From assembly GCA_026988525.1 (NCBI GenBank), contig JALSLC010000009.1:1-61084 (forward strand): 61,084 nt of DNA. The letters are read 5' to 3'. Source of the stretch: Archaeoglobaceae archaeon. Lineage in GTDB: Archaea > Halobacteriota > Archaeoglobi > Archaeoglobales > Archaeoglobaceae. Shown here one piece after another: positions 18,816-26,695 of the stretch (position 1 is the first letter of the stretch; each line of letters begins with the position of its first letter). The translations under genes were made by a program, and so were the position numbers. The notes beneath the pieces are model-generated. The model searched no databases. It was given only the letters and a program-made list of their open reading frames with translations, and was not told the DNA's origin.

Positions 18816-19124
18816 ATGCTTGATTTTACTAAATTAATGAAATTTGAGGCTAAAATTGTTGTAGTAGATGATATTTTGCTTGATGGTGAAGTCGCAAGAG
18901 CCTTGATAAGTAAAGAGTTTGCAAAAAAGCTGGGAATTAATAAAAGCGGATTCATTAAAATTATAAGAAATAACTCAGTTTGTTTTGAAGTTAAAGTTTC
19001 AGAGTTTGCAGATGGAGTAGATGTAGTATTACCTTCTGGATATTTTTCTGCAAAATTGCACGGAATGGATAAAGTATTCTTAGCAGAAGTTGAAAAATGT
19101 GAAAGTGCAGACACAATAAGCTGA
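18816..19124 (+). CDS. FwdD-like molybdopterin-dinucleotide-binding protein
   Basis: 102 residues, 22 fewer than the FwdD at 7860. It shows the FwdD-like opening MKFEAKIVVVDDILLDGEVA, where the canonical TGRTTEQG loop has been replaced. A FAKKLGINKSGFIKII strand-turn and a C-terminal VVLPSGYFSAKLHGMD take the place of the FIPMGPYANRV loop. The fold assignment depends mainly on context: three bases after the FwdB paralogue. It ends five bases before the 3' end of the convergent tRNA-Leu gene. Confidence 0.65.
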   Translation: MLDFTKLMKFEAKIVVVDDILLDGEVARALISKEFAKKLGINKSGFIKIIRNNSVCFEVKVSEFADGVDVVLPSGYFSAKLHGMDKVFLAEVEKCESADTIS

Positions 19125-19128
19125 AAAA

Positions 19129-19212
19129 TGCGGGGGGCGGGATTTGAACCCGCGGACCCCTTCGGGACAGGGTCTTAAGCCCTGCGCCTTTTCCTGGCTC
19201 GGCAACCCCCGC
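19129..19212 (-). tRNA. tRNA-Leu (anticodon UAA)
   Basis: An 84-base class II tRNA on the minus strand. The acceptor is GCGGGGG/CCCCCGC with discriminator A. The D-arm is UGCCGAGCCAGG, and the anticodon loop CUUAAGA sits on a CAGGG/CCCUG stem. A long variable arm UCCCGAAGGGG is typical of leucine tRNA, and the T-arm is CGGGUUCAAAUCCCG. UAA reads UUA and UUG. CCA is not encoded. Confidence 0.97.
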
Positions 19213-19232
19213 TTGTAAAATAATTACACTTG

Positions 19233-19246
19233 CAGTTGCATATATA
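19233..19246 (-). promoter_or_regulatory. TATA box of tRNA-Leu
   Basis: AAAAATATATATGC on the minus strand, centred about 27 bases upstream of the tRNA 5' end. This is the expected distance for an archaeal TBP site, and it lies just past the end of the CBS gene. Confidence 0.6.
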
Positions 19247-19249
19247 TTT

Positions 19250-20092
19250 TTACTCCATTAGTACCTTTATTAAATCTTTGTCGTAGACTAACCCTGCCAA
19301 CCTATTTTCAACATCAAGAACTGGCATTAGATCTATATCTTTTTTAATCATTTCCTTAGCACACTTACTAACAGACGTATAAGGATATACGTAGGTTGGA
19401 CCTTTCATATAATTTTTCACAGGCTTCTTTGGTAGTTTAACTACACTAACTTCAAAGTATTTAACAGTAAAATCTCTAATACTATCCCAAGTCCAAGAGT
19501 CGTCTGTATCACTTGAAGAAGAGTAATGTGTTTGTTCTATGAATTCCTCTATTAGTGTTTCTGTTAACATTATTTTTTCATCAATTATCCCGCATAACAT
19601 AGCTTGTGAGTTTAATACAGGGCAAAGTTCTGAGTTGCTTAGTCTCATTATTTCTCCAACAATATTCAAAGGTGTTTCTTCCCACACACAAACAACATTT
19701 GGTTTTATATAGCTTCTAACTTCTTTATCTATATTCATTTCAGCTATTTTTGCAATTAAATCTCTTATTGTAATTATCCCTACAAGCCTATCATCTTTTA
19801 CAACTGGTAATCTCCTAAATGGTGTACTAACAAAAATTTCTACTACCTTTTCTATAGGCTCATCATATCTAACTGTTACTGGATCTGGGGTCATCAAAAG
19901 TGCAATCTGATCTTCATCAATTTTTCTCAATATGTCTTTTCTTGTAATTATACCAGCAATTTTACCATTTTTAACTATAGGAACTGCAGAAATTCCATAT
20001 TTTTTGAATATCTCAAGAACTTCTCTTCTTCTTCCAGGCAACTCCACATATATTACATTTTTATTCATAACATCCTCTGCTTTGAGGGACAT
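19250..20092 (-). CDS. Four-CBS-domain protein
   Basis: 280 residues made almost entirely of CBS motifs. Two clear repeats fill the first half (DVMNKNVIYVE with AVPIVKNGKIAGIITRKDIL, then LLMTPDPVTVR with RRLPVVKDDRLVGIITIRDLI). Two weaker ones fill the second half (YIKPNVVCVWEETPLNIV and NYMKGPTYVYPYTSVSKC, ending LAGLVYDKDLI). CBS pairs bind adenine nucleotides and act as sensors. No catalytic domain is attached. A Ser/Asp-rich insertion lies near residue 195. The GTG at 20095 is possible, but the ATG at 20092 is preferred. It is divergent to SepCysS. Confidence 0.85.
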   Translation of the reverse strand: MSLKAEDVMNKNVIYVELPGRRREVLEIFKKYGISAVPIVKNGKIAGIITRKDILRKIDEDQIALLMTPDPVTVRYDEPIEKVVEIFVSTPFRRLPVVKDDRLVGIITIRDLIAKIAEMNIDKEVRSYIKPNVVCVWEETPLNIVGEIMRLSNSELCPVLNSQAMLCGIIDEKIMLTETLIEEFIEQTHYSSSSDTDDSWTWDSIRDFTVKYFEVSVVKLPKKPVKNYMKGPTYVYPYTSVSKCAKEMIKKDIDLMPVLDVENRLAGLVYDKDLIKVLME

Positions 20093-20174
20093 CACATCCC
20101 AAAAACTCTTATTGGATATATACTTTTCCTATACAAGCCGTAAGTATAAATAATTCGGGAGATAAACTAAGCTT

Positions 20175-21287
20175 ATGTTCTTCGAAAGAAGTGTCAAAGA
20201 CTACATAAATATCGACCCGCTACAAACGGGAAGTAAGCTAACAGATGATGCAAAAAAAGTATTGTTGGAGTGGGGAGATGGATATAGTATTTGCGATTAC
20301 TGTACTGGAAAACTCGAAGAAATATCCAAACCCCCAATCAAAAGATTTGCCGAAGAACTTTTGGAATTCTTAGATTGTGATTGTGTGAGATTTACAACCG
20401 GAGCTAGAGAGGGTAAATTCGTAGTTATGCATTCTCTTTCAAGAGAGTATCCTGATAAAAAGTATGTAGTTGTTGATGCTAATGCTCACTATTCAACTAT
20501 ACTTTCAGCTGAAAGAGCGGGGCTAAAAATATTGAAAGTGGAAAATTCCGGATATCCTGAATACAAAGTCAATGTTGAGAAATACAAAGAAATACTTGAA
20601 AGTAGAAGCGATATATTGTTAGTAGTTTTAACGTATCCTGACGGAAACTATGGCAATTTACCAGATGCAAAGAGAGTAAGTGAATTTTGTAAAAGAGAGG
20701 AAGTACCATTACTACTCAACTGTGCATACTCTATTGGAAGAATGCCAGTAAGTTTAAGAGATATAGGCGCTGATTTTGCAGTAGCAAGTGGGCACAAGTC
20801 CATGGCATCATCGGGGCCAGTTGGTTTGCTTTGCTTTTCAGATGAATACAAAAAAGTAATTGCGAAACAATCAAAATACAAAAAAGGTAAAGAAGTAGAA
20901 TTTCTCGGATGCAGTGCAAGAGGTGTACCTCTTTTAACACTAATGGCATCTTTTGATCACGTCAAAGAGAGAGTTAAAAAATGGGAAAAAGAAGTAGAAA
21001 AAGCTAGATGGTTTTCAGAAGAGATGGAAAAGATGGAAATTAGGCAATTAGGTGAAAAGCCACACAATCATGATTTAATGTTTTTTGAATCTGAAGTATT
21101 GTATGATATTTCAACAAGGGTGAAAAAGGGAAGATATTTCTTATACAAAGAGCTTAAAAAGAGAAGAATTCATGGAATAAAACCGGGATTAACAAAGAAT
21201 TTCAAGCTTTCAACGTACTTAGTTCCAAAAGAGGATTTAAAGATTGTTTTAGAGGCTTTTGAGGAAATAATTTCTACTTACAGTTAA
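20175..21287 (+). CDS. pscS: O-phosphoseryl-tRNA(Cys):Cys-tRNA synthase (SepCysS)
   Basis: 370 residues of the PLP fold-type I family. The pair SICDYCTG (Cys40 and Cys43) and a third Cys in FLGCSARG are the three cysteines used for sulfur relay in this enzyme. The PLP lysine lies in [23 protein letters not shown] and DANAHYST are further family signatures. SepCysS converts phosphoseryl-tRNA(Cys) to cysteinyl-tRNA(Cys) and works with SepRS, which is not in this window. Its presence implies the indirect route to Cys-tRNA, and it is typical of methanogens and Archaeoglobus. It is convergent with the 5S rRNA gene, with 20 bases between. Confidence 0.93.
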   Translation: MFFERSVKDYINIDPLQTGSKLTDDAKKVLLEWGDGYSICDYCTGKLEEISKPPIKRFAEELLEFLDCDCVRFTTGAREGKFVVMHSLSREYPDKKYVVVDANAHYSTILSAERAGLKILKVENSGYPEYKVNVEKYKEILESRSDILLVVLTYPDGNYGNLPDAKRVSEFCKREEVPLLLNCAYSIGRMPVSLRDIGADFAVASGHKSMASSGPVGLLCFSDEYKKVIAKQSKYKKGKEVEFLGCSARGVPLLTLMASFDHVKERVKKWEKEVEKARWFSEEMEKMEIRQLGEKPHNHDLMFFESEVLYDISTRVKKGRYFLYKELKKRRIHGIKPGLTKNFKLSTYLVPKEDLKIVLEAFEEIISTYS

Positions 21288-21307
21288 TTTTTTGAAGGAG
21301 GGTGGAA

Positions 21308-21430
21308 AGCCGACAGTTTCCGCGCTTCCCGTGCCCTCTCGGAACACAGTACAACGCGGAACGGGATCGGGCTTAACTTCCGGGTTCGGAAAGAGTCCGG
21401 GTGTTTCCCCGAACCCTATGACCGTCGGCA
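21308..21430 (-). rRNA. rrf: 5S ribosomal RNA
   Basis: About 123 bases on the minus strand, the only strongly GC-rich block nearby. The terminal helix pairs GCCGAC at the 5' end with GUCGGC at the 3' end. The interior shows the archaeal 5S features CAUAGGGUUCGGGGAAACACC, CCGAACCCGGAAGUUAAGCC and the GAGAGGGCACGGGAAGC arm. No 16S, 23S or tRNA gene is adjacent in the same orientation, so it is an unlinked 5S gene with its own promoter. Ends are accurate to a base or two. Confidence 0.95.
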
Positions 21431-21449
21431 AAATTAGTTTAACTAACTA

Positions 21450-21470
21450 CGATATTTATAATTTTTGCTC
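21450..21470 (-). promoter_or_regulatory. Promoter (BRE/TATA) of the 5S rRNA gene
   Basis: On the minus strand GAGCAAAAATTATAAATATC combines a purine-rich BRE-like part with a TATA box. It is centred about 25-28 bases before the 5' end of the rRNA, which puts the transcription start at or next to base 21430. Confidence 0.75.
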
Positions 21471-21492
21471 GATAACTACGCAAAGTTTATGA

Positions 21493-22029
21493 ATGACATC
21501 TACAGTATTAAAATATATGAAAATAGATTTTTTTTGTTGTATATCCTGTCAAAACAGATTTCCAAATCATTTTTGTATAATAAGTCCGGATAGGCCTTCT
21601 CCTTGCGGTATAAGTTATGAGGAAGCATTAACGAGAGAAGAGTTTTTTATAAGAGTTAATCCCGGTAAAAAAATAGGTATAGACGAGTATGATGGACTGA
21701 ATTCATTTGTAAAACGTTTTGGATGTGAAAGATTAAAACTTCATTCAGTAAAAGAGTTCCCACACCCCACTTCACCCCTACAGCAGATAATAGCATTTTA
21801 CATACCGAATAGAGGGATTGGTTTGGTTGATAGAAAGTTTGGAGGTAGAACACCGATAGGATTAACTTTTATGGAAATGGAAGTACTTTCTGCAGGAAGA
21901 CAAGTCAGTGGATTTACTGGAGTTAGCTATAGCTATTTAAGAAAAAATGAGTTTCTCTGCGGAGAAGGTGGGCTCGATTCCGTTGTATGGATGAGCCCCA
22001 ATATTAGAGAATTTATATCTCACCTTTGA
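21493..22029 (+). CDS. Stand-alone CdhC/ACS A-cluster-like domain without the CGC nickel motif
   Basis: 178 residues against more than 400 for CdhC. Cys16, Cys19, Cys28 and Cys38 have spacings 3, 9 and 10, identical to the four [4Fe-4S] ligands of acetyl-CoA synthase, inside PNHFCIISPDRPSPCG. Further family blocks are RFGCERLKLHSVKEFPHPTS, NRGIGLVDRKFGGRTPIGLTF, SAGRQVSGFTG and GGLDSVVWM. Where CdhC has TSCGC, this protein has TSPLQ, so both nickel-binding cysteines are gone. It should hold a cubane but not the nickel site. It is not near other cdh genes. The N-terminus is uncertain, because an ATG at 21489 in another frame joins it across a run of eight T. Confidence 0.8.
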   Translation: MTSTVLKYMKIDFFCCISCQNRFPNHFCIISPDRPSPCGISYEEALTREEFFIRVNPGKKIGIDEYDGLNSFVKRFGCERLKLHSVKEFPHPTSPLQQIIAFYIPNRGIGLVDRKFGGRTPIGLTFMEMEVLSAGRQVSGFTGVSYSYLRKNEFLCGEGGLDSVVWMSPNIREFISHL

Positions 22030-23324
22030 ACTTTTTCCCATTTATAAAGCTCTATAATCTCAGCCAAGGTTCTACCTTTTTCTTCAATTTCGCCTCTTAT
22101 TCTATCTTCGTGTTTTTTAACTTCTAAAGCCCTTCTTGCCACTTCGTAAGCCCTCTTAGCTGGTATAACCATAACTCCGTTGTCATCTGCAACTATCCAG
22201 TCTCCCGGATTTACTATAATACCACCACAATCAATTTTTACACCTATCTCTCCAAAACCCTTTGGCTCCCCTGCATTTGGAACTACTTTCTTTGCAAAAA
22301 CGGGATATCCAAGTTTTCTTATGTCATCTGCATCTCTAACAGCACCGTATATAACAACACCCTCTACTTTTCTATTGATACAACTTCTAGTTGCAAGTTC
22401 TCCCCAAACCGCAGCACTATCTCCAGAGCATTTTATTACAATAACATCCCCCTCTCCAGCCACATCTATCGCTTCCACAGTTTTAGCCCAGTCACCATCC
22501 ATTGTACTTACTGTAATAGCTTTTCCAACTATCTTTTTACCCTCCACAATTGGATACACATCTGGTATTGGCTTAGCTCTGTGCATAGCATCACTTATAT
22601 TTGGTGTAGAGACGATTCTAAATATATTTTTTATTTCTTCATCTAAATTTATTCTTTTAGATATTTCAACTTTCTTTGCAGAATCTATTGCTTTTCTAAC
22701 TTTTTCAGTTGATGCTTTTACGTTCCTCGATTTTACAATGTTGCTACCAACTATAACTATTTTAGCCCCTGCTGAAACGCATACTGATGCTGTTTCAGCA
22801 TTAAGTCCACCGGCTACTGCAACAGGTAAGCTAACTTTCTCAACAACTTTTTCTAATATTTCAATTGGATTTTTACCGATCATTTGTTGGTCTATACCAA
22901 CGTGAACGCATATATAATCAACAAAATCTTCAACTTCTTCAGCCCTTTTTATTGGATTCTCACACTCTATTAAGTCAGCCATAAGCTTACATCCATATTT
23001 TTCTGCCGCTCTTTTAGCCTCTTTTAAAGTAGAATTCGAACTTAAAGCAAGTAAAACAACTACATCAGCTCCACTTTTTGCAGCCATTTCAACTTCTAAA
23101 CTTCCAACATCTATCGTTTTCATATCTGCTACAATTGGGCAAGAAAGATTCTTTTTTAATTCTCTAACTGCATTCATTCCCTCACTCTTTATAAGGGGTG
23201 TTCCAGCTTCAACCCAATCCGCACCACCTTCAAGTGCCTCTCTACCAATTTCAATTGCTCTTTTTAACTCCACCAAATCAAGAGCTACTTGTAATATGGG
23301 TTTTTTTTCAGCAACTAAGGACAT
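22020..23324 (-). CDS. 3-hexulose-6-phosphate synthase-like / RraA-like fusion
   Basis: 434 residues in two domains. Residues 1-215 form an OMP-decarboxylase-superfamily barrel with ILQVALDLVEL, VADMKTIDVG (the DxKxxD metal/catalytic motif) and VAVAGGLNAETA, as in hexulose-6-phosphate synthase. Residues 225-425 form an RraA/HMG-aldolase-like domain with the GELA...RD pattern in VWGELATRSC and VVIYGAVRDADDI. Such fusions occur in archaea that make ribulose 5-phosphate by the reverse ribulose-monophosphate route or bind formaldehyde. The role of the RraA part is unsettled (aldolase or regulator). It is convergent with the CdhC-like gene, overlapping by ten bases. Confidence 0.85.
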   Translation of the reverse strand: MSLVAEKKPILQVALDLVELKRAIEIGREALEGGADWVEAGTPLIKSEGMNAVRELKKNLSCPIVADMKTIDVGSLEVEMAAKSGADVVVLLALSSNSTLKEAKRAAEKYGCKLMADLIECENPIKRAEEVEDFVDYICVHVGIDQQMIGKNPIEILEKVVEKVSLPVAVAGGLNAETASVCVSAGAKIVIVGSNIVKSRNVKASTEKVRKAIDSAKKVEISKRINLDEEIKNIFRIVSTPNISDAMHRAKPIPDVYPIVEGKKIVGKAITVSTMDGDWAKTVEAIDVAGEGDVIVIKCSGDSAAVWGELATRSCINRKVEGVVIYGAVRDADDIRKLGYPVFAKKVVPNAGEPKGFGEIGVKIDCGGIIVNPGDWIVADDNGVMVIPAKRAYEVARRALEVKKHEDRIRGEIEEKGRTLAEIIELYKWEKVQR

Positions 23325-23388
23325 AGTAGTTAGTTTACCACTAATTTAAAATACGTTTTCAATTATAAATATAGGAGGTGACACTACT

Positions 23389-24141
23389 GTGATTACTGGA
23401 GATAGAAAAGTTATGAGATGAATTTAAATGAAATAGAGAAAATGCTAAAAGAAGCTTCCGAATTAAGTGTAGCAATATATACTGCTACAGGTAGAGAACC
23501 ATTAATTATAGAGAAGATATCTCACTGATACTAAACAAGGCAAAGGACTATGATTTCTATAAATTGCTTGCGATTAATGGATTGAAGCTTAAAGGTAAAA
23601 AATTATAAAATAGATAAAGTTGCAATTAGCTTAGACATTTTAAACAGAGATAAATTCTACAAAATTACAGGAGTTGATGCTTTTAATCGAATAATTGATG
23701 CTATAAAATGGGCTTCAAAAGTTTACGATGTTTGTATAAATACTGTGTTACATGATGAGAATGTATATGAAATTCATAAACTTGTAAAATTTGCAGATGA
23801 ATGTGGAATACACATAACATTTGAGCCTGTTTCCACGTATTTTCAAGGTTGTCTCGGTATAGATTCAAAAAATTAAAAAAGCGGCTTTTGAGCTATTAAA
23901 ACTTAAAAAAGATTGTAGTTGTATTTTAAATTCTAAAAACTATCTTAAACTTATAGCAGAGGGAAAAATTTTGAATGCATAAAAATTAAAAGATATTATA
24001 ATTAGCAGAGAATACTTAAAAGGAGTAGAAATTGCTAAAAATTGTAGTAAATACTATTTACTTTGTTACGCCGAACAAAGTTTGATTTATTCAAGCTTTA
24101 AGAATTCTCTTTACTTGTTGTTGAATTTAATAAAAAATTAA
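23389..24141 (+). pseudogene. Decayed radical SAM protein gene
   Basis: Behind a good Shine-Dalgarno (GGAGGTGA at 23374-23381) the sequence keeps protein similarity only by switching frames. Fragments include MNLNEIEKMLKEASELSVAI with TATGREPL (a damaged GGEP motif), FYKLLAINGLKLKGKKL, VAISLDILNRDKFYKITGVD, DAIKWASKVYDVCINTV, FADECGIHITFEPVS and a C-terminal CYAEQSLIYSSF. At least four frameshifts or stops separate them. The CxxxCxxC region is not recognisable and may be deleted. The pieces are those of a radical SAM enzyme of unknown substrate. The number of lesions makes a single sequencing error unlikely. Confidence 0.8.
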
Positions 24142-24164
24142 ATTATCTAATAAAAAATAAAAAT

Positions 24165-25349
24165 TTAAATAAGCTTAAAAGCTCCTACATCGAACAAAAC
24201 TTTACCACAAACAGTACTATCTACTTGGATGGGTTTTGTTTGAGATTCGAGTTTTTTCAAGCTTTCATATATATTTCCGTACAACATAACTTTAACGAAC
24301 TTGTCTTTGTACATGGCATTGCTACATTCAACGCTAAAATCACCACTAACAGGATTTGTAGTATGCGCTCCAGTTAAAGTGTGTACATATAAACTTTCGT
24401 AATCAATAGATTCCCTTATTTTTACATCAAGAATGATGTTAGAGGTGGATATTGTAGGGTAAGACGTTATTTCCCTTCTAACAGCGTTTCCAGCCTTTTC
24501 ATTTGTAATTTTAGAAAATCTCCAGTCAGAAAGAAGAGATTCCACTTTATCTGAATAAAGCACTTTCCTCTCAGAACTAACCCCCTCATCATCAAAAGGA
24601 CGGGAATTTAGGCCCCAGTTAAGTAGGGGATTATCTATCAACTTGAACTCCCATTCAAAACATTTTCCAACATTTATTGGACTTCTTCCTTTTACAACGT
24701 TTTCAGCAGAAAACGAAGGGAATAATGCGTAACTAACAAGCTGATTGAAAGCTATGGGTGAGAGTACGACTGTCACATCTCTTGAAACGCTATTAGTTGG
24801 TTTTTCAGCTAAGTTTTCAGCCTCTTCCACAATATTTTTTAGTTTTTCATATATATCGAGATTTCTGCTTTGAGTGTAGTTATAAGCACTACCACTTTTT
24901 ACAACCTCTATAAATGAAAATGCCAAGGTTTCAGAGTAACTACCAGAAAATTCGGGATTTTCAATTTTTGTAGTTATTCTTTCAATTTCTACAACACCCG
25001 TAGATAAATTTCCTTTTCTTAAACTTTCTATAATAGTTTCGCCCATGTTTTTTAATTCCCGTACATCAAAGTCCTCAATTTTTTTGTCGTAAATTTTTGG
25101 ATTTTTAAATTTATTAAAACTTGGAAAATCATCCATTTTTTCTCCAGATATCTTAGATAATTCTAAAGCCAGTTTTTCAAGTTTTTCAAAATCAAATGTA
25201 CCTGATGATGCTGCAAAGCCGACTTTACCGTCTTCTATAACTCTTACAGCTCTACCTTTCTCCACACAATAGCTAACACTCTTTATTCTACTCTTTTCTA
25301 TCGACAAATGCCATTTTTCTTCAATTCTTTCAAATCTTTCTGAAAGCAT
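24165..25349 (-). CDS. pmbA: TldE/PmbA-type metalloprotease subunit
   Basis: 394 residues of the TldD/PmbA family. It shows the family N-terminus with GKVGFAASSGTFDFEKLEKL and the C-terminal barrel (VVLSPIAFNQLVSYALFPSF, RPFDDEGVSSERKVLYSD, TGAHTTNPVSGDFSVECS). It lacks the HExxH found in its neighbour TldD, as is normal for the non-catalytic partner. The heterodimer degrades or trims unfolded peptides. It starts at the last base of the tldD stop, so the pair is translationally coupled. Confidence 0.92.
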   Translation of the reverse strand: MLSERFERIEEKWHLSIEKSRIKSVSYCVEKGRAVRVIEDGKVGFAASSGTFDFEKLEKLALELSKISGEKMDDFPSFNKFKNPKIYDKKIEDFDVRELKNMGETIIESLRKGNLSTGVVEIERITTKIENPEFSGSYSETLAFSFIEVVKSGSAYNYTQSRNLDIYEKLKNIVEEAENLAEKPTNSVSRDVTVVLSPIAFNQLVSYALFPSFSAENVVKGRSPINVGKCFEWEFKLIDNPLLNWGLNSRPFDDEGVSSERKVLYSDKVESLLSDWRFSKITNEKAGNAVRREITSYPTISTSNIILDVKIRESIDYESLYVHTLTGAHTTNPVSGDFSVECSNAMYKDKFVKVMLYGNIYESLKKLESQTKPIQVDSTVCGKVLFDVGAFKLI

Positions 25350-26635
25350 TATTGTCCCCCTCCCACCTTAGCTTTTACAACTGAGTGTGGTGCTCCATCG
25401 CTTACCGAAACTAATTGCCCCGCTTTTCCACAAAATCCCGGATCAAAAGCCAAATCTTTACCAAGCTTGATATCTTTCAAAATTTCAATACTACCAGAAA
25501 GGGAAACATCCTTTATAGGATTACACAATTCTCCATTTTTTATTATGTAACCATACTGAGCACTAAACTGGAAGTAGCCAGTAGCTGGATTCGTTTCACC
25601 ACCTCTTGTTCCAAGTAGGTACACGCCATTTTTTACTTCTTCAAGTAACTCTTCAAACGAGTAATCACCACTCTCTATGTACGTATTGCTCATTCTAACT
25701 ATTGGCTCCATAGTCGCCTGTGCCCGCCCATTACCTGCTCTACTACCGAATTTTGCTGCTGTTTCTCTCGAATGCAAGTAATCCACTAAAATTCCATCTT
25801 TAACCAACACTCTTTTCTCAGCTTTAATTCCTTCATCGTCATACGGATAGAACCCAAATTCCTTTAAAGTAGGATCATCCACTATATTTACGTTTTCTCC
25901 AGCTATTTTTTTACCCAATTTACCAGAGAGAACTGTTGCTCCCTGTAAAACATGATCTGCCTCTACAGCATGTCCAAAAGCTTCGTGTATAAAAACTCCT
26001 GCAAGTCTTGGATCCATTAAAACGTTCATCTCCCCGGAAGGGGGTAATTTTGCTTTAAGTAAGTCATAAAGTACTTTTTTAATATTTTCTGCAACATCAA
26101 ATGCTTTATTCACACATTCATAACCTGAAGGTTTTAGAATTCTTTCAGAGTAAAATTGAAAGTTAGAACCTTCTTTTGCTACCGCCTGTATGATTACACC
26201 TGTTCTTGGAACAGTATATTTAACTTCGATCCCACAATTGTCTCTATATTCAACACTCTTTACATTTTCGAGATAGATTATTTTAGTATTAACTATTTTT
26301 TCATAGCTACGCAAAGTTTTTTCAATTTCTTTTAAAAATTCAATTTTTTCTTCTATACTTATATCATCACATGAAATTTTAGGTTTCAATATATATTCAC
26401 CTTTACAACTTTCCAGTAAAACTTCTGAAGTTCCTTTTTCAATTACATTTTTTTCGGCTATTTTAAAACCTTCCTCTACATCAAATTCTCCAGAACAGTA
26501 TCCCCAAAAACCATTTTTTAAAACCCTAAAAGCTTTACTTTTAAAAAACTCATACTTTGGTTTTTCTACAACACCGTTATCCAAAGTAAGAGTAAGAGTT
26601 TTACTTTCAACAAACCTTACATCTTTGAATTGCAT
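25349..26635 (-). CDS. tldD: TldD metalloprotease, catalytic subunit
   Basis: 428 residues. The zinc motif HEAFGHAVEADH lies just after residue 215. Later family blocks are YPYDDEGIKAEKRVLVKDGI, YLHSRETAAKFGSRAGNGRA and GTRGGETNPATGYFQFSAQ, the last containing the conserved Cys/Asn loop region. With PmbA it forms the TldD/E protease, which cleaves unstructured peptides in a threaded pore. It is the upstream gene of the pair. It lies 60 bases from the divergent hisH, so the two transcripts share a small promoter region. Confidence 0.93.
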   Translation of the reverse strand: MQFKDVRFVESKTLTLTLDNGVVEKPKYEFFKSKAFRVLKNGFWGYCSGEFDVEEGFKIAEKNVIEKGTSEVLLESCKGEYILKPKISCDDISIEEKIEFLKEIEKTLRSYEKIVNTKIIYLENVKSVEYRDNCGIEVKYTVPRTGVIIQAVAKEGSNFQFYSERILKPSGYECVNKAFDVAENIKKVLYDLLKAKLPPSGEMNVLMDPRLAGVFIHEAFGHAVEADHVLQGATVLSGKLGKKIAGENVNIVDDPTLKEFGFYPYDDEGIKAEKRVLVKDGILVDYLHSRETAAKFGSRAGNGRAQATMEPIVRMSNTYIESGDYSFEELLEEVKNGVYLLGTRGGETNPATGYFQFSAQYGYIIKNGELCNPIKDVSLSGSIEILKDIKLGKDLAFDPGFCGKAGQLVSVSDGAPHSVVKAKVGGGQ

Positions 26636-26695
26636 GAGTCAAGTACTTTTACTTGAATAAAAACTTTCTTAAGCCATGTCATCATTTTAAGTTAT

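Noticed and set aside
22180-22905. 241-codon open frame opposite the HPS-RraA gene
   Set aside because: Antisense to a well-supported gene. The product is a Ser/Thr/Ile/Pro-rich repeat typical of the reverse frame.
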